In this document: one piece after another, positions 17,492 through 26,179 of the stretch | Layout of the letters: each line of letters opens with the position of its first letter | How positions within the stretch are numbered: the stretch's first letter is position 1 | DNA from: Acidobacteriota bacterium | GTDB taxonomy: Bacteria; Acidobacteriota; UBA4820; DSQY01 | Length of the DNA stretch: 47,025 bases | Assembly (NCBI GenBank): GCA_040752915.1 | Contig: JBFMHB010000017.1 | Coordinates: 1-47,025, forward strand | Reading direction: 5' to 3' | The notes under the pieces: generated by a model | What the model was told of the DNA's origin: nothing | What the model saw: only the letters and a program-made list of their open reading frames with translations | Databases searched by the model: none | Translations under genes and position numbers: made by a program

Positions 17492-18253
17492 TCAGCTCAG
17501 CTTCTTGAGCAGCGCCTCGGCCTGGGACCGGATGGCGGGATGCTCGGCTTTCCACCTGGGGTCCGGCGTCATGGCCAGGATGGTGCGAAGTTGCTCGCGG
17601 GCCTTCTCGTCCATGTCCTCGGCGCGGTACGTCTCGGCCAGGTACAGGCGGCTCAGGGCGTTCAGAGGCTCCCCCTGGACGGCCCTCTCCAAGTGCTCGA
17701 TGGACTTCCGGTTGTCTCCGCCCTTGAAGCCGGGGAGCTTGTAGTAGAGTCGCCCCAGGAGCCGGTCGGGGCCGTATCCTTCCACCGCCCGGTCGATCTT
17801 CAGGCACTCGGCCATTTCGCTCTGGATGCCCGGAACCATGGCCAGCGATTTGAAGATGCCCTTGGTCTCTCCGTAAACGCCGTAGAGCACGCCGAGCCAG
17901 AAATGGCCCTCTGCCCCTTTCGGATTCAAGGCCACGGCCGCCTTGGCCCGCTCGATCCCGTCTTGAAAGAGGGCGAGCTTCTCTTCATCTTCCATCTCCG
18001 GCCTCGCCCACGTACCCAGGAAATAGCAGGCTCTCGCGCCCTCCCACCGCGCCTCGTAGGAGGCCGGATCGGCGGCGGCGGCCCGGCCGAACAGGTCCAC
18101 GGCTTTCTGGGCCTGAGCCGCGGCGCCCCTCTGCTGGTAGGCCGCGCGGGCCTGTTCCAGAAGCGGTGCGTCTGTGGGGGATTGGGCGATCGTTGCCGTT
18201 CCCAGGGCAACCCCCAGGAAGATGGCCAGCCACGGGCGGGGCATGGTGTGCAT
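17492..18253 (-). CDS. Exported TPR protein of the TRAP TatT-like family
   Basis: A 253-residue protein with a signal peptide (PRPWLAIFLGVALGTATIAQS). Helical repeats include AAADPASYEARWEGARACYFLG, GIERAKAAVALNPKGAEGHFWLGVLYG and LLGRLYYKLPGFKGGDNRKS, ending with a TPR-like RLYLAETYRAEDMDEKAREQL. The pattern of long TPRs plus GVYGETKGI and LPGFKGGD resembles TatT, the periplasmic trimer linked to TRAP transporters in Treponema. No TRAP transporter genes are nearby, so the role is open. Start: ATG at 18253 with GGAGG five bases upstream; the open frame continues far upstream into the porin control region. An extended -10 (TGGTACACT) precedes it. Confidence 0.72.
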   Translation of the reverse strand: MHTMPRPWLAIFLGVALGTATIAQSPTDAPLLEQARAAYQQRGAAAQAQKAVDLFGRAAAADPASYEARWEGARACYFLGTWARPEMEDEEKLALFQDGIERAKAAVALNPKGAEGHFWLGVLYGVYGETKGIFKSLAMVPGIQSEMAECLKIDRAVEGYGPDRLLGRLYYKLPGFKGGDNRKSIEHLERAVQGEPLNALSRLYLAETYRAEDMDEKAREQLRTILAMTPDPRWKAEHPAIRSQAEALLKKLS

Positions 18254-18272
18254 GGGCGCCTCCTTCGAGACG

Positions 18273-18281
18273 AGTGTACCA
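18273..18281 (-). promoter_or_regulatory. Extended -10 element upstream of the TatT-like gene
   Basis: The minus strand reads TGGTACACT about 20 bases before the ATG at 18253. It is identical to the element before the PASTA gene. No good -35 is seen. Confidence 0.3.
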
Positions 18282-18413
18282 CCGGGCCGGCCGTGTTTCG
18301 CTCCCGAAAAACGTGCGAGAAGGGCCAGCAACGCCGCGCCGCCAGACTCGGCCTCTGACCAGCGGTTCGGCTCTCGAGAGATTCGTTCGGGACGGAAGGA
18401 GAAAGGAGGAACC

Positions 18414-19721
18414 ATGAGGAAAGCTTGGTTGGCAGCCGCATGCGCCCTTGGGCTCGCGGCGGGGTGGACGGTCCGGGCCCAGGAGATGGACCCGCTTCTG
18501 AAAATCCTGGTGGAAAACAAGGTCATCACCGAATCCCAGGCACGGGCCGTGCAGGAGGAATACGTCAAGCGCCAGGCGGCCACGGAAACCACGATGAAGG
18601 AGTCCATCGAAGGGGGTCTCGACGCCAAGATCAAGAAGAGCGCCCCCCAGATTCCCTCGGCCCTCAAGGACCTGAAGATCGGCGGCCTCTGGTATCTGTC
18701 CTACCAGAACGGGAACAAGTACGACGGCACGCCGGACGAGACCAGCGTCTACAGCAAGTTCACCGTCAAGCGCGGCTACCTCAACGTGGAGAAGAAGATC
18801 ACGCCCTGGTTCTCCGTGCGGTTCACGCCCGACGTGACCCAGGACTCCACCGGCGATCTCAAGGTCCGCATGAAGTACGTGTACGCCAAGTTCAGCGGCA
18901 AGGGGAACAACTTCTTCGGCAAGCCCTACACAGAGATCGGTATGGTCCACATGCCCTGGCTCGACTTCGAGGAGCACATCAACCGGTACCGCATGCAGGA
19001 CACCATGTTCATGGAGCGCAACGGCCTCTTCAATTCCGCCGACTTCGGCATCATGGCCGGGTCCAACTTCGGGCCCGAGCTCGACGAGGCCTTCAAGAAG
19101 GACGTGAACGACCACTACGCCGGAAAATACGGCTCCTGGCAGCTGGGCGTCTTCAACGGCGGCGGGTACCACGCTTCGGAGAAGAACCACAACAAGGTCA
19201 TCGAGGGCCGCGTGACCCTGCGCCCCCTGCCCGAGGTGATCCCCGGCCTCCAGGCCAGCTACTTCTTCATCAACGGCAAAGGCAACGTGGCCGAGCCCCA
19301 GCCCCCCAAGGAACTGCCCGACTACAAGGTCAACGCCTTCATGCTGAGCTACGAGCACAAGTACGTCGCGCTCACGGGCCAGTACTACACGGGCAAGGGC
19401 AACGCCAAGGGCGACGCGGTCTACGCCTCGGACGGCCCGGGCTGGAAGGCCGGCGACGCGCGCAAGATGAAGGGCTACTCCTACTTCGCCGAGGTCCGCT
19501 TCCCCGAGTCCGCCAAGTGGAGCGTCATCGGCCGTTACGACAACTTCGACAAGGACAAGGAAGACCCCGACAGCGACCGCCAGAAGAGGACTCTCTTCGG
19601 AGTGGCCTACCAGTTCCACAAGGGCAATTACGTCCTGCTGGACTACGAAAGCCTGGACCACAGAGACAAGAACATCCCCAACGAGAACCGCTTCCAGGTG
19701 ACCATGCAGGTGAAATTCTAG
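18414..19721 (+). CDS. Outer-membrane porin-like beta-barrel protein
   Basis: A 435-residue exported protein: the signal peptide is RKAWLAAACALGLAAGWTVRAQ. A short helical region (LKILVENKVITESQARAVQEE) precedes a barrel made of alternating aromatic strands with acidic/basic turns, ending in the aromatic C-terminal strand FQVTMQVKF expected for Bam-dependent barrels. Strands such as GGLWYLSYQNG, YVYAKFSG and YSYFAEVRFP fit the phosphate-selective porin O/P-like superfamily, but pore specificity cannot be read. Start ATG at 18414 has AAAGGAGGAACC, a near-perfect ribosome site, so expression is probably high. A strong terminator follows; the next gene, convergent, encodes a second porin. Confidence 0.82.
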   Translation: MRKAWLAAACALGLAAGWTVRAQEMDPLLKILVENKVITESQARAVQEEYVKRQAATETTMKESIEGGLDAKIKKSAPQIPSALKDLKIGGLWYLSYQNGNKYDGTPDETSVYSKFTVKRGYLNVEKKITPWFSVRFTPDVTQDSTGDLKVRMKYVYAKFSGKGNNFFGKPYTEIGMVHMPWLDFEEHINRYRMQDTMFMERNGLFNSADFGIMAGSNFGPELDEAFKKDVNDHYAGKYGSWQLGVFNGGGYHASEKNHNKVIEGRVTLRPLPEVIPGLQASYFFINGKGNVAEPQPPKELPDYKVNAFMLSYEHKYVALTGQYYTGKGNAKGDAVYASDGPGWKAGDARKMKGYSYFAEVRFPESAKWSVIGRYDNFDKDKEDPDSDRQKRTLFGVAYQFHKGNYVLLDYESLDHRDKNIPNENRFQVTMQVKF

Positions 19722-19748
19722 GTTGCGCCCACCAATCCTCTCTTAAAC

Positions 19749-19779
19749 GGGCGCCCTTCGGGGCGCCCTTCTTCTTTCT
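19749..19779 (+). terminator. Rho-independent terminator after the porin gene
   Basis: An 8-bp perfect stem (GGGCGCCC on each side) with a TTCG tetraloop is followed by a T-rich tract (TTCTTCTTTCT). It lies 27 bases after the stop and abuts the stop codon of the convergent porin gene. Confidence 0.8.
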
Positions 19780-21070
19780 AGAAGAGGACCTGGTATTGGA
19801 CGCGGAATTCGTGGCCCCGGGAGTCCTTTCGTTCGTCGCGGATGCGTCTCCAATCGGCCTGGAGCTTGCTGCTGAATCCGGCAAAGTAGAAGTTGGTCCC
19901 GAGGCCCCACTCCACCTTACGATCCCCCAGGGCGTTCCCCGCCGGATCGAGGACCCACCGCCCGGCGAAGATCTCCCAACGACTCGGCACGACCAGGAAT
20001 CCGATCTGCGCGTTCAGGCCGTCCGACTTCACGACCTCGCCCGTCGCGTGCCGGGAGTGGCGGTCGAAGTACTCTCCGTAGGCCGTCCAGCGGCCGTACT
20101 TGAACAGGAGGTCGTAGCCTCGGGTTTCGTGTTTCGCTCCGGATGCGTAAAGGCCCTGGCTGTCCTTCAGGCGGCGGTCGTTTTCCTCGTAAGCGGCGCC
20201 GAGGGAGAGGCGGGCGGAGGGGACGGGCTCGGGGCTAGCCTCGTCGTAGCCCGCCGAACCCCAGGGGCTCACCACGAGCCGGAGGTTTTTCTGGTAGTTC
20301 CCGTCCAGGTTCTCGTACTGGCTCCTTCCCTCTCCGTTGAAAAGCCCCACCGCGTATTCCACCAGGTCCGGCACGGCCTTCGGCCCCGTCTTGCCGTGGA
20401 CCATGAGGCCCACATCCCGGATGGAACAGAACGCGTAGGTGACGAAGGAGCGGTCGGCGAACATGTCGGTCCGGGTGGAGGCGAGGCTCTGGCGGCCGAA
20501 GGGCGTCTTGAATTGGCCCGCCTTGATCTGGAAGCGCCCCCGCCCTTGGGTGAAGTCGTAGTTGACCGCGGCGTCGTCGAGGATGCCCAGGCTCGTGTTG
20601 GAGTTGGCCCAATCGACCTGGAGGAGGAACGTCAGGTCGGGGGTGTAGGCCCAGCCTTGTATCTGGGTCTTGAACCGGCGGACCTTGAAGGCCCCGGTGT
20701 CTTCCTCGGCGGGGTCCGAGGAGTCTGTCCAGGTCCCTCGGAACTGGAGCCGGTTGGTCAGGCGCAGCTCCGCGAGAGGAAAGCTAAGTCGAGTCGTCCC
20801 GGCCTTCCACTCGGCCCGCGGGGGGACATCCTTGGAGGGCTTTGCGGCCGGTCCGCCCGCGGGGGGAGCAGGGGGATCCGCCGCCCGCGCTTCCAGGTCG
20901 GCCACACGACGTTGAAGTCCCTCCACGATGGCCTGCTGGGCCTTCAAGGATTCCTGGGCGGCGCGCAATTCGGCCTGGAGGGATTCCAGTTCACCCACAG
21001 GCGTCTGCGCCCTCAGAGAAAGGCAAGAGACAGTCGCGGTCATCAGCACCCACGCGGTCCAACGCTTCAT
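19778..21070 (-). CDS. Phosphate-selective porin O/P (OprO/OprP) family protein
   Basis: A 430-residue exported protein. After the signal peptide a coiled coil (about residues 24-62, ELESLQAELRAAQESLKAQ) and a Pro/Ala linker precede the barrel. The barrel has OprP-type wording: RLQFRGTWTD, FKVRRFKTQIQGWAYTPDLTF, GRFQIKAGQFKTPFGRQSL, RDVGLMVHG and YGRWTAYGEYFDRHS. It ends FRVQYQVLF, with the expected terminal phenylalanine. Family members form anion-selective trimers, often phosphate or pyrophosphate; selectivity here is unverified. The ATG at 21070 has GGAGGGG upstream. It converges on the other porin gene. No phosphate-regulation gene is in sight. Confidence 0.88.
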   Translation of the reverse strand: MKRWTAWVLMTATVSCLSLRAQTPVGELESLQAELRAAQESLKAQQAIVEGLQRRVADLEARAADPPAPPAGGPAAKPSKDVPPRAEWKAGTTRLSFPLAELRLTNRLQFRGTWTDSSDPAEEDTGAFKVRRFKTQIQGWAYTPDLTFLLQVDWANSNTSLGILDDAAVNYDFTQGRGRFQIKAGQFKTPFGRQSLASTRTDMFADRSFVTYAFCSIRDVGLMVHGKTGPKAVPDLVEYAVGLFNGEGRSQYENLDGNYQKNLRLVVSPWGSAGYDEASPEPVPSARLSLGAAYEENDRRLKDSQGLYASGAKHETRGYDLLFKYGRWTAYGEYFDRHSRHATGEVVKSDGLNAQIGFLVVPSRWEIFAGRWVLDPAGNALGDRKVEWGLGTNFYFAGFSSKLQADWRRIRDERKDSRGHEFRVQYQVLF

Positions 21071-21228
21071 GGCCCCCCTCCTGAAACCGGCGGTCCACCC
21101 CGGCTGACCCCAGGATAGGCCCGCCCCTCGACTGCGCCAGATAGAAACAGAGAAGAAGCCGGCCAGGGGGTGAAATGCCCCCCCCGCATCCGGTCATCCA
21201 GGCCCCCGTCCTCGGGCGTGGGGAGGAC

Positions 21229-21256
21229 TTGCCCCACCGGAGCATTGTCCTAGAAT
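21229..21256 (+). promoter_or_regulatory. Candidate sigma-70-type promoter of the YeiH-family gene
   Basis: TTGCCC and TAGAAT are separated by 16 bp. Transcription from about 21263 would exclude the ATG at 21255 and support the start at 21318. Confidence 0.5.
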
Positions 21257-21317
21257 GATGGAAAAGGCCCGTTCGAGACGAGTCGGATCCGGGACATGGG
21301 GAGAGGAGGCGGAGGAC

Positions 21318-22877
21318 ATGGGCAAGGAGTTCGAGAAACTCTGGAAGACCGAAGATTGGTGGTCCGTCTGGATGGGCCTGGGGATTGTCCTGATGGCCTT
21401 GGCGGCCTTCTGGGGGGGAGGATCCATCAAGGGTTGGGCGGTCATTCCGTCCAAGTGGTCCTCCTTCGCCGGCCTTCTCGCGGACACGGCCAAGAACGGC
21501 TGGGGGTACCTGGTCATCTTCGTCCTGTTCGCCGCGGCTTTCACCCTTTCCATGGCCATCATGGGGCGGTCCGTCCGGACCTTCCTTCCGGGCTTTCTCC
21601 TGCTCTTCCTGGGCGCCCTCCTCATTTTCGTGGCCGCCGGGTGGAAGGTCATGGAGGAATTCAACGTGGAGGCGCCCCTTCTGGCCCTCATCGTGGGTCT
21701 CCTCGTCTCCAATGCCGTCCCCCTTCCCGCCTGGTTCCGAGAGTGTCTTCTGACGGAGTACTACATCAAGACGGGCATCGTGCTCCTCGGCGCCACCCTG
21801 CCTCTCACCCTCATCTTCTCGGCGGGTCCCGTGGCCTTTCTGCAGGCCACCCTCGTCAGCGTGACCACCTGGCTGACCATCTACCTGGCCGGCACGCGGC
21901 TCTTCCAGCTCGAGCCCAAGTTCGGCGCCGTACTCGGCGCCGCCGGGGCGGTCTGCGGCGTGTCCGCCTCCATCGCCGTGGGGGGCGCCGTTCGGGCCAA
22001 GAAGGACCACATCTCCATCTCCATCGCGGTGGTCACGGTGTGGGCCATCGTGATGATCTTCGCCTTGACGATACTCCTCAAGTTCCTTGTTCCGGGCACC
22101 ATTTCTCCCGGAGAGGCGGGGGCGTGGGTGGGGAACTCGGAGTTCGCCGACGCGGCGGGGTTCGCCGTGGTGGCCGAGCTGGCCACCCGCTTCGGGGACG
22201 CGCCCATCAACGCCTTCACCTTGATGAAGGTCATCGGCCGGGACATCTGGATCGGCATCTGGTGCCTGATCCTCTCGGTGGTCTCGGTGCTGTTTTGGGA
22301 AAAGGGCGAAAGCGGGCGCCTCGGTCCGGGAATCGTCTGGGAGCGGTTCCCCAAGTTCGTTCTGGGATTCTTCGCCGCCTGCGTCCTGTTGAGCTTTGTC
22401 TCGGCCAGACCCCCTGAAGGCCACGTGGGCACCGCCTCCTGGTCCGGCAAGTACAAGGACGTCGGGTACGCGGCGGACTTTTCCACCTACGCCGTGCCCG
22501 AGGCCTACCGGGAACGGCTCACGGTGGATGTCGAGACGAAGTCCCTCTCCTACCGGGGAACCCTGTCCCGAGAGGATCTCAAGGTCCTCGGGGCGGGCGC
22601 GACGCCCGACCAGGTCTGGGCTTTGAACCAGCTCCAGGTCTCTTCCAACTGGTTCGAGGGCGTCCTCACCCCCAAGGTCATCTCCCCCATCAAGAAGCTC
22701 CGCTCCTGGGCCTTCGTCCTGTGCTTCCTGTGCATCGGCCTCTCGACGCGGTTCAAGGAACTCTCCACCTTCGGGCTCAAGCCCTTCTGGGCCTTCAGCC
22801 TGGGGGTGGTGGTCAACGTGCCCCTGGGCTACTTCCTCTCGACCGTCGTGTTCGCCCGTTTCTGGGAGAGGTTCTAG
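21318..22877 (+). CDS. YeiH/UPF0324 family putative sulfate/anion exporter
   Basis: A 519-residue integral membrane protein with about ten hydrophobic helices. Family marks: EAPLLALIVGLLVSN, IKTGIVLLGATLP, FGAVLGAAGAVCGVSASIAVGGAV, and a C-terminal FVLCFLCIGLSTRF. The family is called putative sulfate exporter; no transport has been shown here. Between the helices, about residues 375-460, lies a soluble insert (from RPPEGHVG to LTPKVISP) that is absent from short members such as E. coli YeiH (about 350 residues). Start: ATG at 21318 with a GAGGAGG eight bases upstream; the earlier ATG at 21255 falls in the promoter. It converges with pilY1 across a shared terminator. Confidence 0.85.
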   Translation: MGKEFEKLWKTEDWWSVWMGLGIVLMALAAFWGGGSIKGWAVIPSKWSSFAGLLADTAKNGWGYLVIFVLFAAAFTLSMAIMGRSVRTFLPGFLLLFLGALLIFVAAGWKVMEEFNVEAPLLALIVGLLVSNAVPLPAWFRECLLTEYYIKTGIVLLGATLPLTLIFSAGPVAFLQATLVSVTTWLTIYLAGTRLFQLEPKFGAVLGAAGAVCGVSASIAVGGAVRAKKDHISISIAVVTVWAIVMIFALTILLKFLVPGTISPGEAGAWVGNSEFADAAGFAVVAELATRFGDAPINAFTLMKVIGRDIWIGIWCLILSVVSVLFWEKGESGRLGPGIVWERFPKFVLGFFAACVLLSFVSARPPEGHVGTASWSGKYKDVGYAADFSTYAVPEAYRERLTVDVETKSLSYRGTLSREDLKVLGAGATPDQVWALNQLQVSSNWFEGVLTPKVISPIKKLRSWAFVLCFLCIGLSTRFKELSTFGLKPFWAFSLGVVVNVPLGYFLSTVVFARFWERF

Positions 22878-22898
22878 GCGGGGCCGGCCAGGAGCGCG

Positions 22899-22937
22899 GA
22901 CGAAAAAGGGCGGGCCGACGGCCCGCCCTTTTTCGTC
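22899..22937. terminator. Bidirectional Rho-independent terminator
   Basis: A perfect 17-bp inverted repeat (GACGAAAAAGGGCGGGC and its complement) surrounds a five-base centre. The arms carry A5 and T5 tracts, so it can act as a terminator on both strands: for the YeiH-type gene (plus) and for pilY1 (minus). Confidence 0.92.
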
Positions 22938-22954
22938 GAACCGGGATCGGGGTT

Positions 22955-25900
22955 TTATTTCAGTTCGCGCCACCAGTTGGGTTCGGGGTTGGATGTTCCC
23001 TGGCTCGGGTTGACGCCCGGCACCGTGCTGATGGTGGCCTTCTTGCCCTTGCCCACGCCCGATCGCGCCACGATGACGCGGTTGCCCGCGATGGCGAATC
23101 CCGAGCTGGCCCCCGAGCCCGCCTCATAGGTCGTGCTGGAGTCCAGGCTCGGAGCGCCCTCGGTGATGTCGAAGGTGATCCGCACGATGTAGGAGGTGCC
23201 CGCGCAGTCCGCCGTGTCGGGGTCGTACACCGAAAAGAGGGCCAGGGGCTTCACGTCGCTGTTGACGGGAACGAAGAGCATGGCCGTGGCGGTGAGCTGG
23301 GTCCTCCGGCCGAGGGTCTCCGTGTCGCTCCCGGGCTTGAGGAGGCTCTTGATGGGAATGCGGAGGATCTGATCGGACGTCGCGGCGGCGGCCGTCTGCT
23401 CCTTGGCCACGACATAAAGGGACGGTTCGAAGTACCCCGTGGTGCCCACGTTGGGCCCGGTCACCGCGGCGGACTTCTCGTAGAAGGTCCCGCTTCCGAA
23501 GGCGTAGAGGTCGTAGCCCGTGGAGCCCTTGTAGTAGCCGCTGGCGGCGGGCGAATAGTAGAGGGGCTGGCTCTGGCCGGCCACGGCGGAGGCGTCGATG
23601 CCCACCACGGGGGTGAAGGTGCTGTACGGCAGGAACCAGATGCGCCCGTTGAGGTCCGCCTGGAGGGCCAGGTCCACGAGGCTGTCGGGGTAGTAGGCTT
23701 CGGCCGTCATGGCGTACATGACTCCCGGAGCGAAGGCCTGGTTCCCCACGAGGGCGGGCGTCGTCACGCCCAGGACCTTGGTGGAAAAGGTCCCCGTCGC
23801 CGGATCGAAGATGAAGGCGCTCGGGGTCACCTGGGAGGCCGCGGTGGAGCTGGGATCGCGCCCCGATCCCACGATTCCCTTGGCCGTCCCCAGGCCGGTG
23901 TATCCGAACGCGGGGATGCTCCAGGTCTCCTTGAGGCCGGTCATGGCGAGGCTCGATGGGTACTGACCGGTCCGGGTCCAGAGAACCTTCAGGGGGATGT
24001 GGTTGTCGTCCGTGGATACGGGGGAGGTCACGTCCAGAGCGGCCAGGAGGTCGCCACCGGGACCCTCGGTGAGGAGCATGACGGTCCTCCACTCATCCAG
24101 ATTGCTGAAGTACACGTCCCCGTACCGGGGAGATCGGGCCACCGTGTAGACGTGGTCCGAGGGCATCTTGGGCTGGCCCACCGGGTTGGCCGTGGGATCC
24201 GCCTGGAAGGTGTTGTACAGGAGAACCTGTTTGGCCAGGAGGTTGGGCGGCAGGAGGGCCACCACCTCGGACCCGTCGGCCACCTTGAACGCGTGGAGCA
24301 TTCCGTCGTTGGATCCGATCCAGACGAGGGCCGTCCGGTCTTTCTGCCCTGCTTCGAAGGTCGTGTGGTCGGCCACCTTCCCTTGTTTGTAGGCGTCCGG
24401 TGCCTGCACGATGGCCGGAGCCGAATTGATGATGGGGCCGAGTTTCCAGGGCCGGGCCGTGCCGGAGCCGTTGTTCCCCCTCACGAAATCCACGACCTCC
24501 GCCGTCAGCTGGCTGGTGTCGAAGGCGGGGGTGAATTCCGCCGCGATGGTCCGGAGCGACGCGAGGTTGGTGGCCTTGACCTCCACGAGCTGGTTGCTCG
24601 AATTCCAGGTGTAGATGGACCTCCCGCTGGCGCTCGTCGCGGCGAGCACTTCTCCGGCGTCCCACTTGATGGTGGAGAGGTTGTTGATGTCGTAGCAGTA
24701 GAGGTGGCCCTTCCACGTGGGGAATTCGGCCGAGGCGAGCATGGCCACGTTGCCGTCGGAAATGGTGGAGCTGGCCACCGGCGCCGAGGTCGTGTAGTCC
24801 CCCGTCGCCACCGCGGCCACGATGGAGGCGAAGGCGTTCTTGAGGGCCCCCGAGGTGCTGGCGAAGTAGGCGTAGTTCGTGTGGGTGGAGTCGATCACGT
24901 AGTTGCTCTCGTCTCCCGTGGACGCGGGGAGGTAGGGATCGTTCTCGAAGTCGAAGCCGGCGTCGCCGTTGGGGCTGTCCGCGTCCGTGTGGCCCATGTA
25001 GGCGGTGAAATTGAGCTCGCACCGGCTCACGGCGTTGGAGACCCCGATGACCCAGGTGCGGACCTTGATGGGCTCGCTGCCGTTCTCGCTCAGATCGAGG
25101 TTCCAGATCTCCTCCGAGATCCCCGGCGGGAAGGCGTCGTAGTTCCGGTCCTTCCCGTTTCTCTCGTCGCAGTCGTAGCCCGAGGAACCGGCATCGCACG
25201 CGTAGGGGGGGGACCCGCAGGGGTCGATCCAGTTCTTGCCCGAGGGGTTGCAGTTGTTCGAGAGGCCGTCCGTCACGAGAATCGCCGCGTAGGTCCGGCC
25301 GCAGTTGTACTTCGGGTCGGCGTCATAGGTGGCCTGGAGTTCGGTCTTGGCGAAGGTCAGGGCGCCGCGGGTGGGCGTCGAGCCCCCAGCCCCGAGGCCG
25401 CCGGCGCTGTTGAGCCGCATGCGTTCCTCGATGCCGGTCACCACTCCGGTGTCGTTGGAGTCGATGGCCACCTGCCGGGTGTGGGTGGAGCAGTTGCTCC
25501 CCGAGTAAGTGATCAGTCCCCAGTTCACCACATCGGCGCTGTCGCCGATGAGGTCCAGGGGGGCCTGGGAGACGCCGCCCGTGCCCACCGTCGGCTTGCC
25601 CGCCGAATCGTAGGCGACGAACGGAACGCCTGGATCCGACTTGCGGGCGGAATAAGACACTTTCCACGTATACGTGTGGGAGCTGCCTGAATGGCTGATG
25701 GTCGGCCCGGTGATGGTCCCGGTCTGCCAGTCCGGGTCGGTGATGTACGCGTAGGATTCGTCCGCCTCCCACTCGGGAGGCTCGATCCATGGCGTGACGA
25801 TGGTGACGCTGTTCCCCAGCGCGTTCTTCACCGTGGTCATGCGGCTGGGGAAGGTCTGGGTCACCGTCAATCTGTAGGTGAAGGATTTGCACTTTCCCCT

Positions 25901-26164
25901 CGAACAATCACTCGAGGAGGTGAGGCTCCAGGAGGCCGTGGGAAGGGTGCCCCGCTCGTCCACCCCCACGTCGCTTCCGTAGAGGTCCCAGGCCATGGAC
26001 CCGCTCACGTCCATGACGATGTAGATGTTGGGGCGGGCGAACTGGTGGGTGATCTGGAGCATGGGGTCGTACCCTTCGTCCGCCCGGGCCGTCGTCCCGG
26101 CGGCAAAGGCGGCCAGAAGGGCCACGCCCAGCAGGGTCAGAAAGGGGTTCTTCTCAGCGCGCAT
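22955..26164 (-). CDS. pilY1: PilY1-like type IV pilus tip/assembly protein
   Basis: A 1069-residue exported protein (signal about residues 9-29). Directly after it comes a von Willebrand A-like domain with the MIDAS start DVSGSMAWD at residues 52-60. The domain contains many cysteines and reads ILVTDGLSNNC and DSTHTNYAYFAS. The C-terminal half is PilY1-type beta-propeller: PAIVQAPDAYKQG, RTALVWIGSNDGMLHAFKVADGSEV and VWTRTGQY, then GKKATIS near the end. Known role: PilY1 sits at the pilus tip, binds calcium, primes assembly and mediates adhesion and surface sensing. It is the last gene of a minor-pilin operon, 15 bp after pilX, with GAGGAGA upstream of its ATG, and ends at a strong terminator. 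Confidence 0.94.
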   Translation of the reverse strand: MRAEKNPFLTLLGVALLAAFAAGTTARADEGYDPMLQITHQFARPNIYIVMDVSGSMAWDLYGSDVGVDERGTLPTASWSLTSSSDCSRGKCKSFTYRLTVTQTFPSRMTTVKNALGNSVTIVTPWIEPPEWEADESYAYITDPDWQTGTITGPTISHSGSSHTYTWKVSYSARKSDPGVPFVAYDSAGKPTVGTGGVSQAPLDLIGDSADVVNWGLITYSGSNCSTHTRQVAIDSNDTGVVTGIEERMRLNSAGGLGAGGSTPTRGALTFAKTELQATYDADPKYNCGRTYAAILVTDGLSNNCNPSGKNWIDPCGSPPYACDAGSSGYDCDERNGKDRNYDAFPPGISEEIWNLDLSENGSEPIKVRTWVIGVSNAVSRCELNFTAYMGHTDADSPNGDAGFDFENDPYLPASTGDESNYVIDSTHTNYAYFASTSGALKNAFASIVAAVATGDYTTSAPVASSTISDGNVAMLASAEFPTWKGHLYCYDINNLSTIKWDAGEVLAATSASGRSIYTWNSSNQLVEVKATNLASLRTIAAEFTPAFDTSQLTAEVVDFVRGNNGSGTARPWKLGPIINSAPAIVQAPDAYKQGKVADHTTFEAGQKDRTALVWIGSNDGMLHAFKVADGSEVVALLPPNLLAKQVLLYNTFQADPTANPVGQPKMPSDHVYTVARSPRYGDVYFSNLDEWRTVMLLTEGPGGDLLAALDVTSPVSTDDNHIPLKVLWTRTGQYPSSLAMTGLKETWSIPAFGYTGLGTAKGIVGSGRDPSSTAASQVTPSAFIFDPATGTFSTKVLGVTTPALVGNQAFAPGVMYAMTAEAYYPDSLVDLALQADLNGRIWFLPYSTFTPVVGIDASAVAGQSQPLYYSPAASGYYKGSTGYDLYAFGSGTFYEKSAAVTGPNVGTTGYFEPSLYVVAKEQTAAAATSDQILRIPIKSLLKPGSDTETLGRRTQLTATAMLFVPVNSDVKPLALFSVYDPDTADCAGTSYIVRITFDITEGAPSLDSSTTYEAGSGASSGFAIAGNRVIVARSGVGKGKKATISTVPGVNPSQGTSNPEPNWWRELK

Positions 26165-26179
26165 GGCCGATCTCCTCGC

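Noticed and set aside
17482-17492. Terminator between the OPT gene and the TatT-like gene
   Set aside because: Only nine bases separate the convergent stops and no stem with a T tract is present in the surrounding 60 bases.
22721-25690. A 989-codon open frame on the plus strand across pilY1
   Set aside because: It is the complement of the vWA/propeller protein PilY1 and has repetitive Gly/His/Val/Arg composition without motifs.
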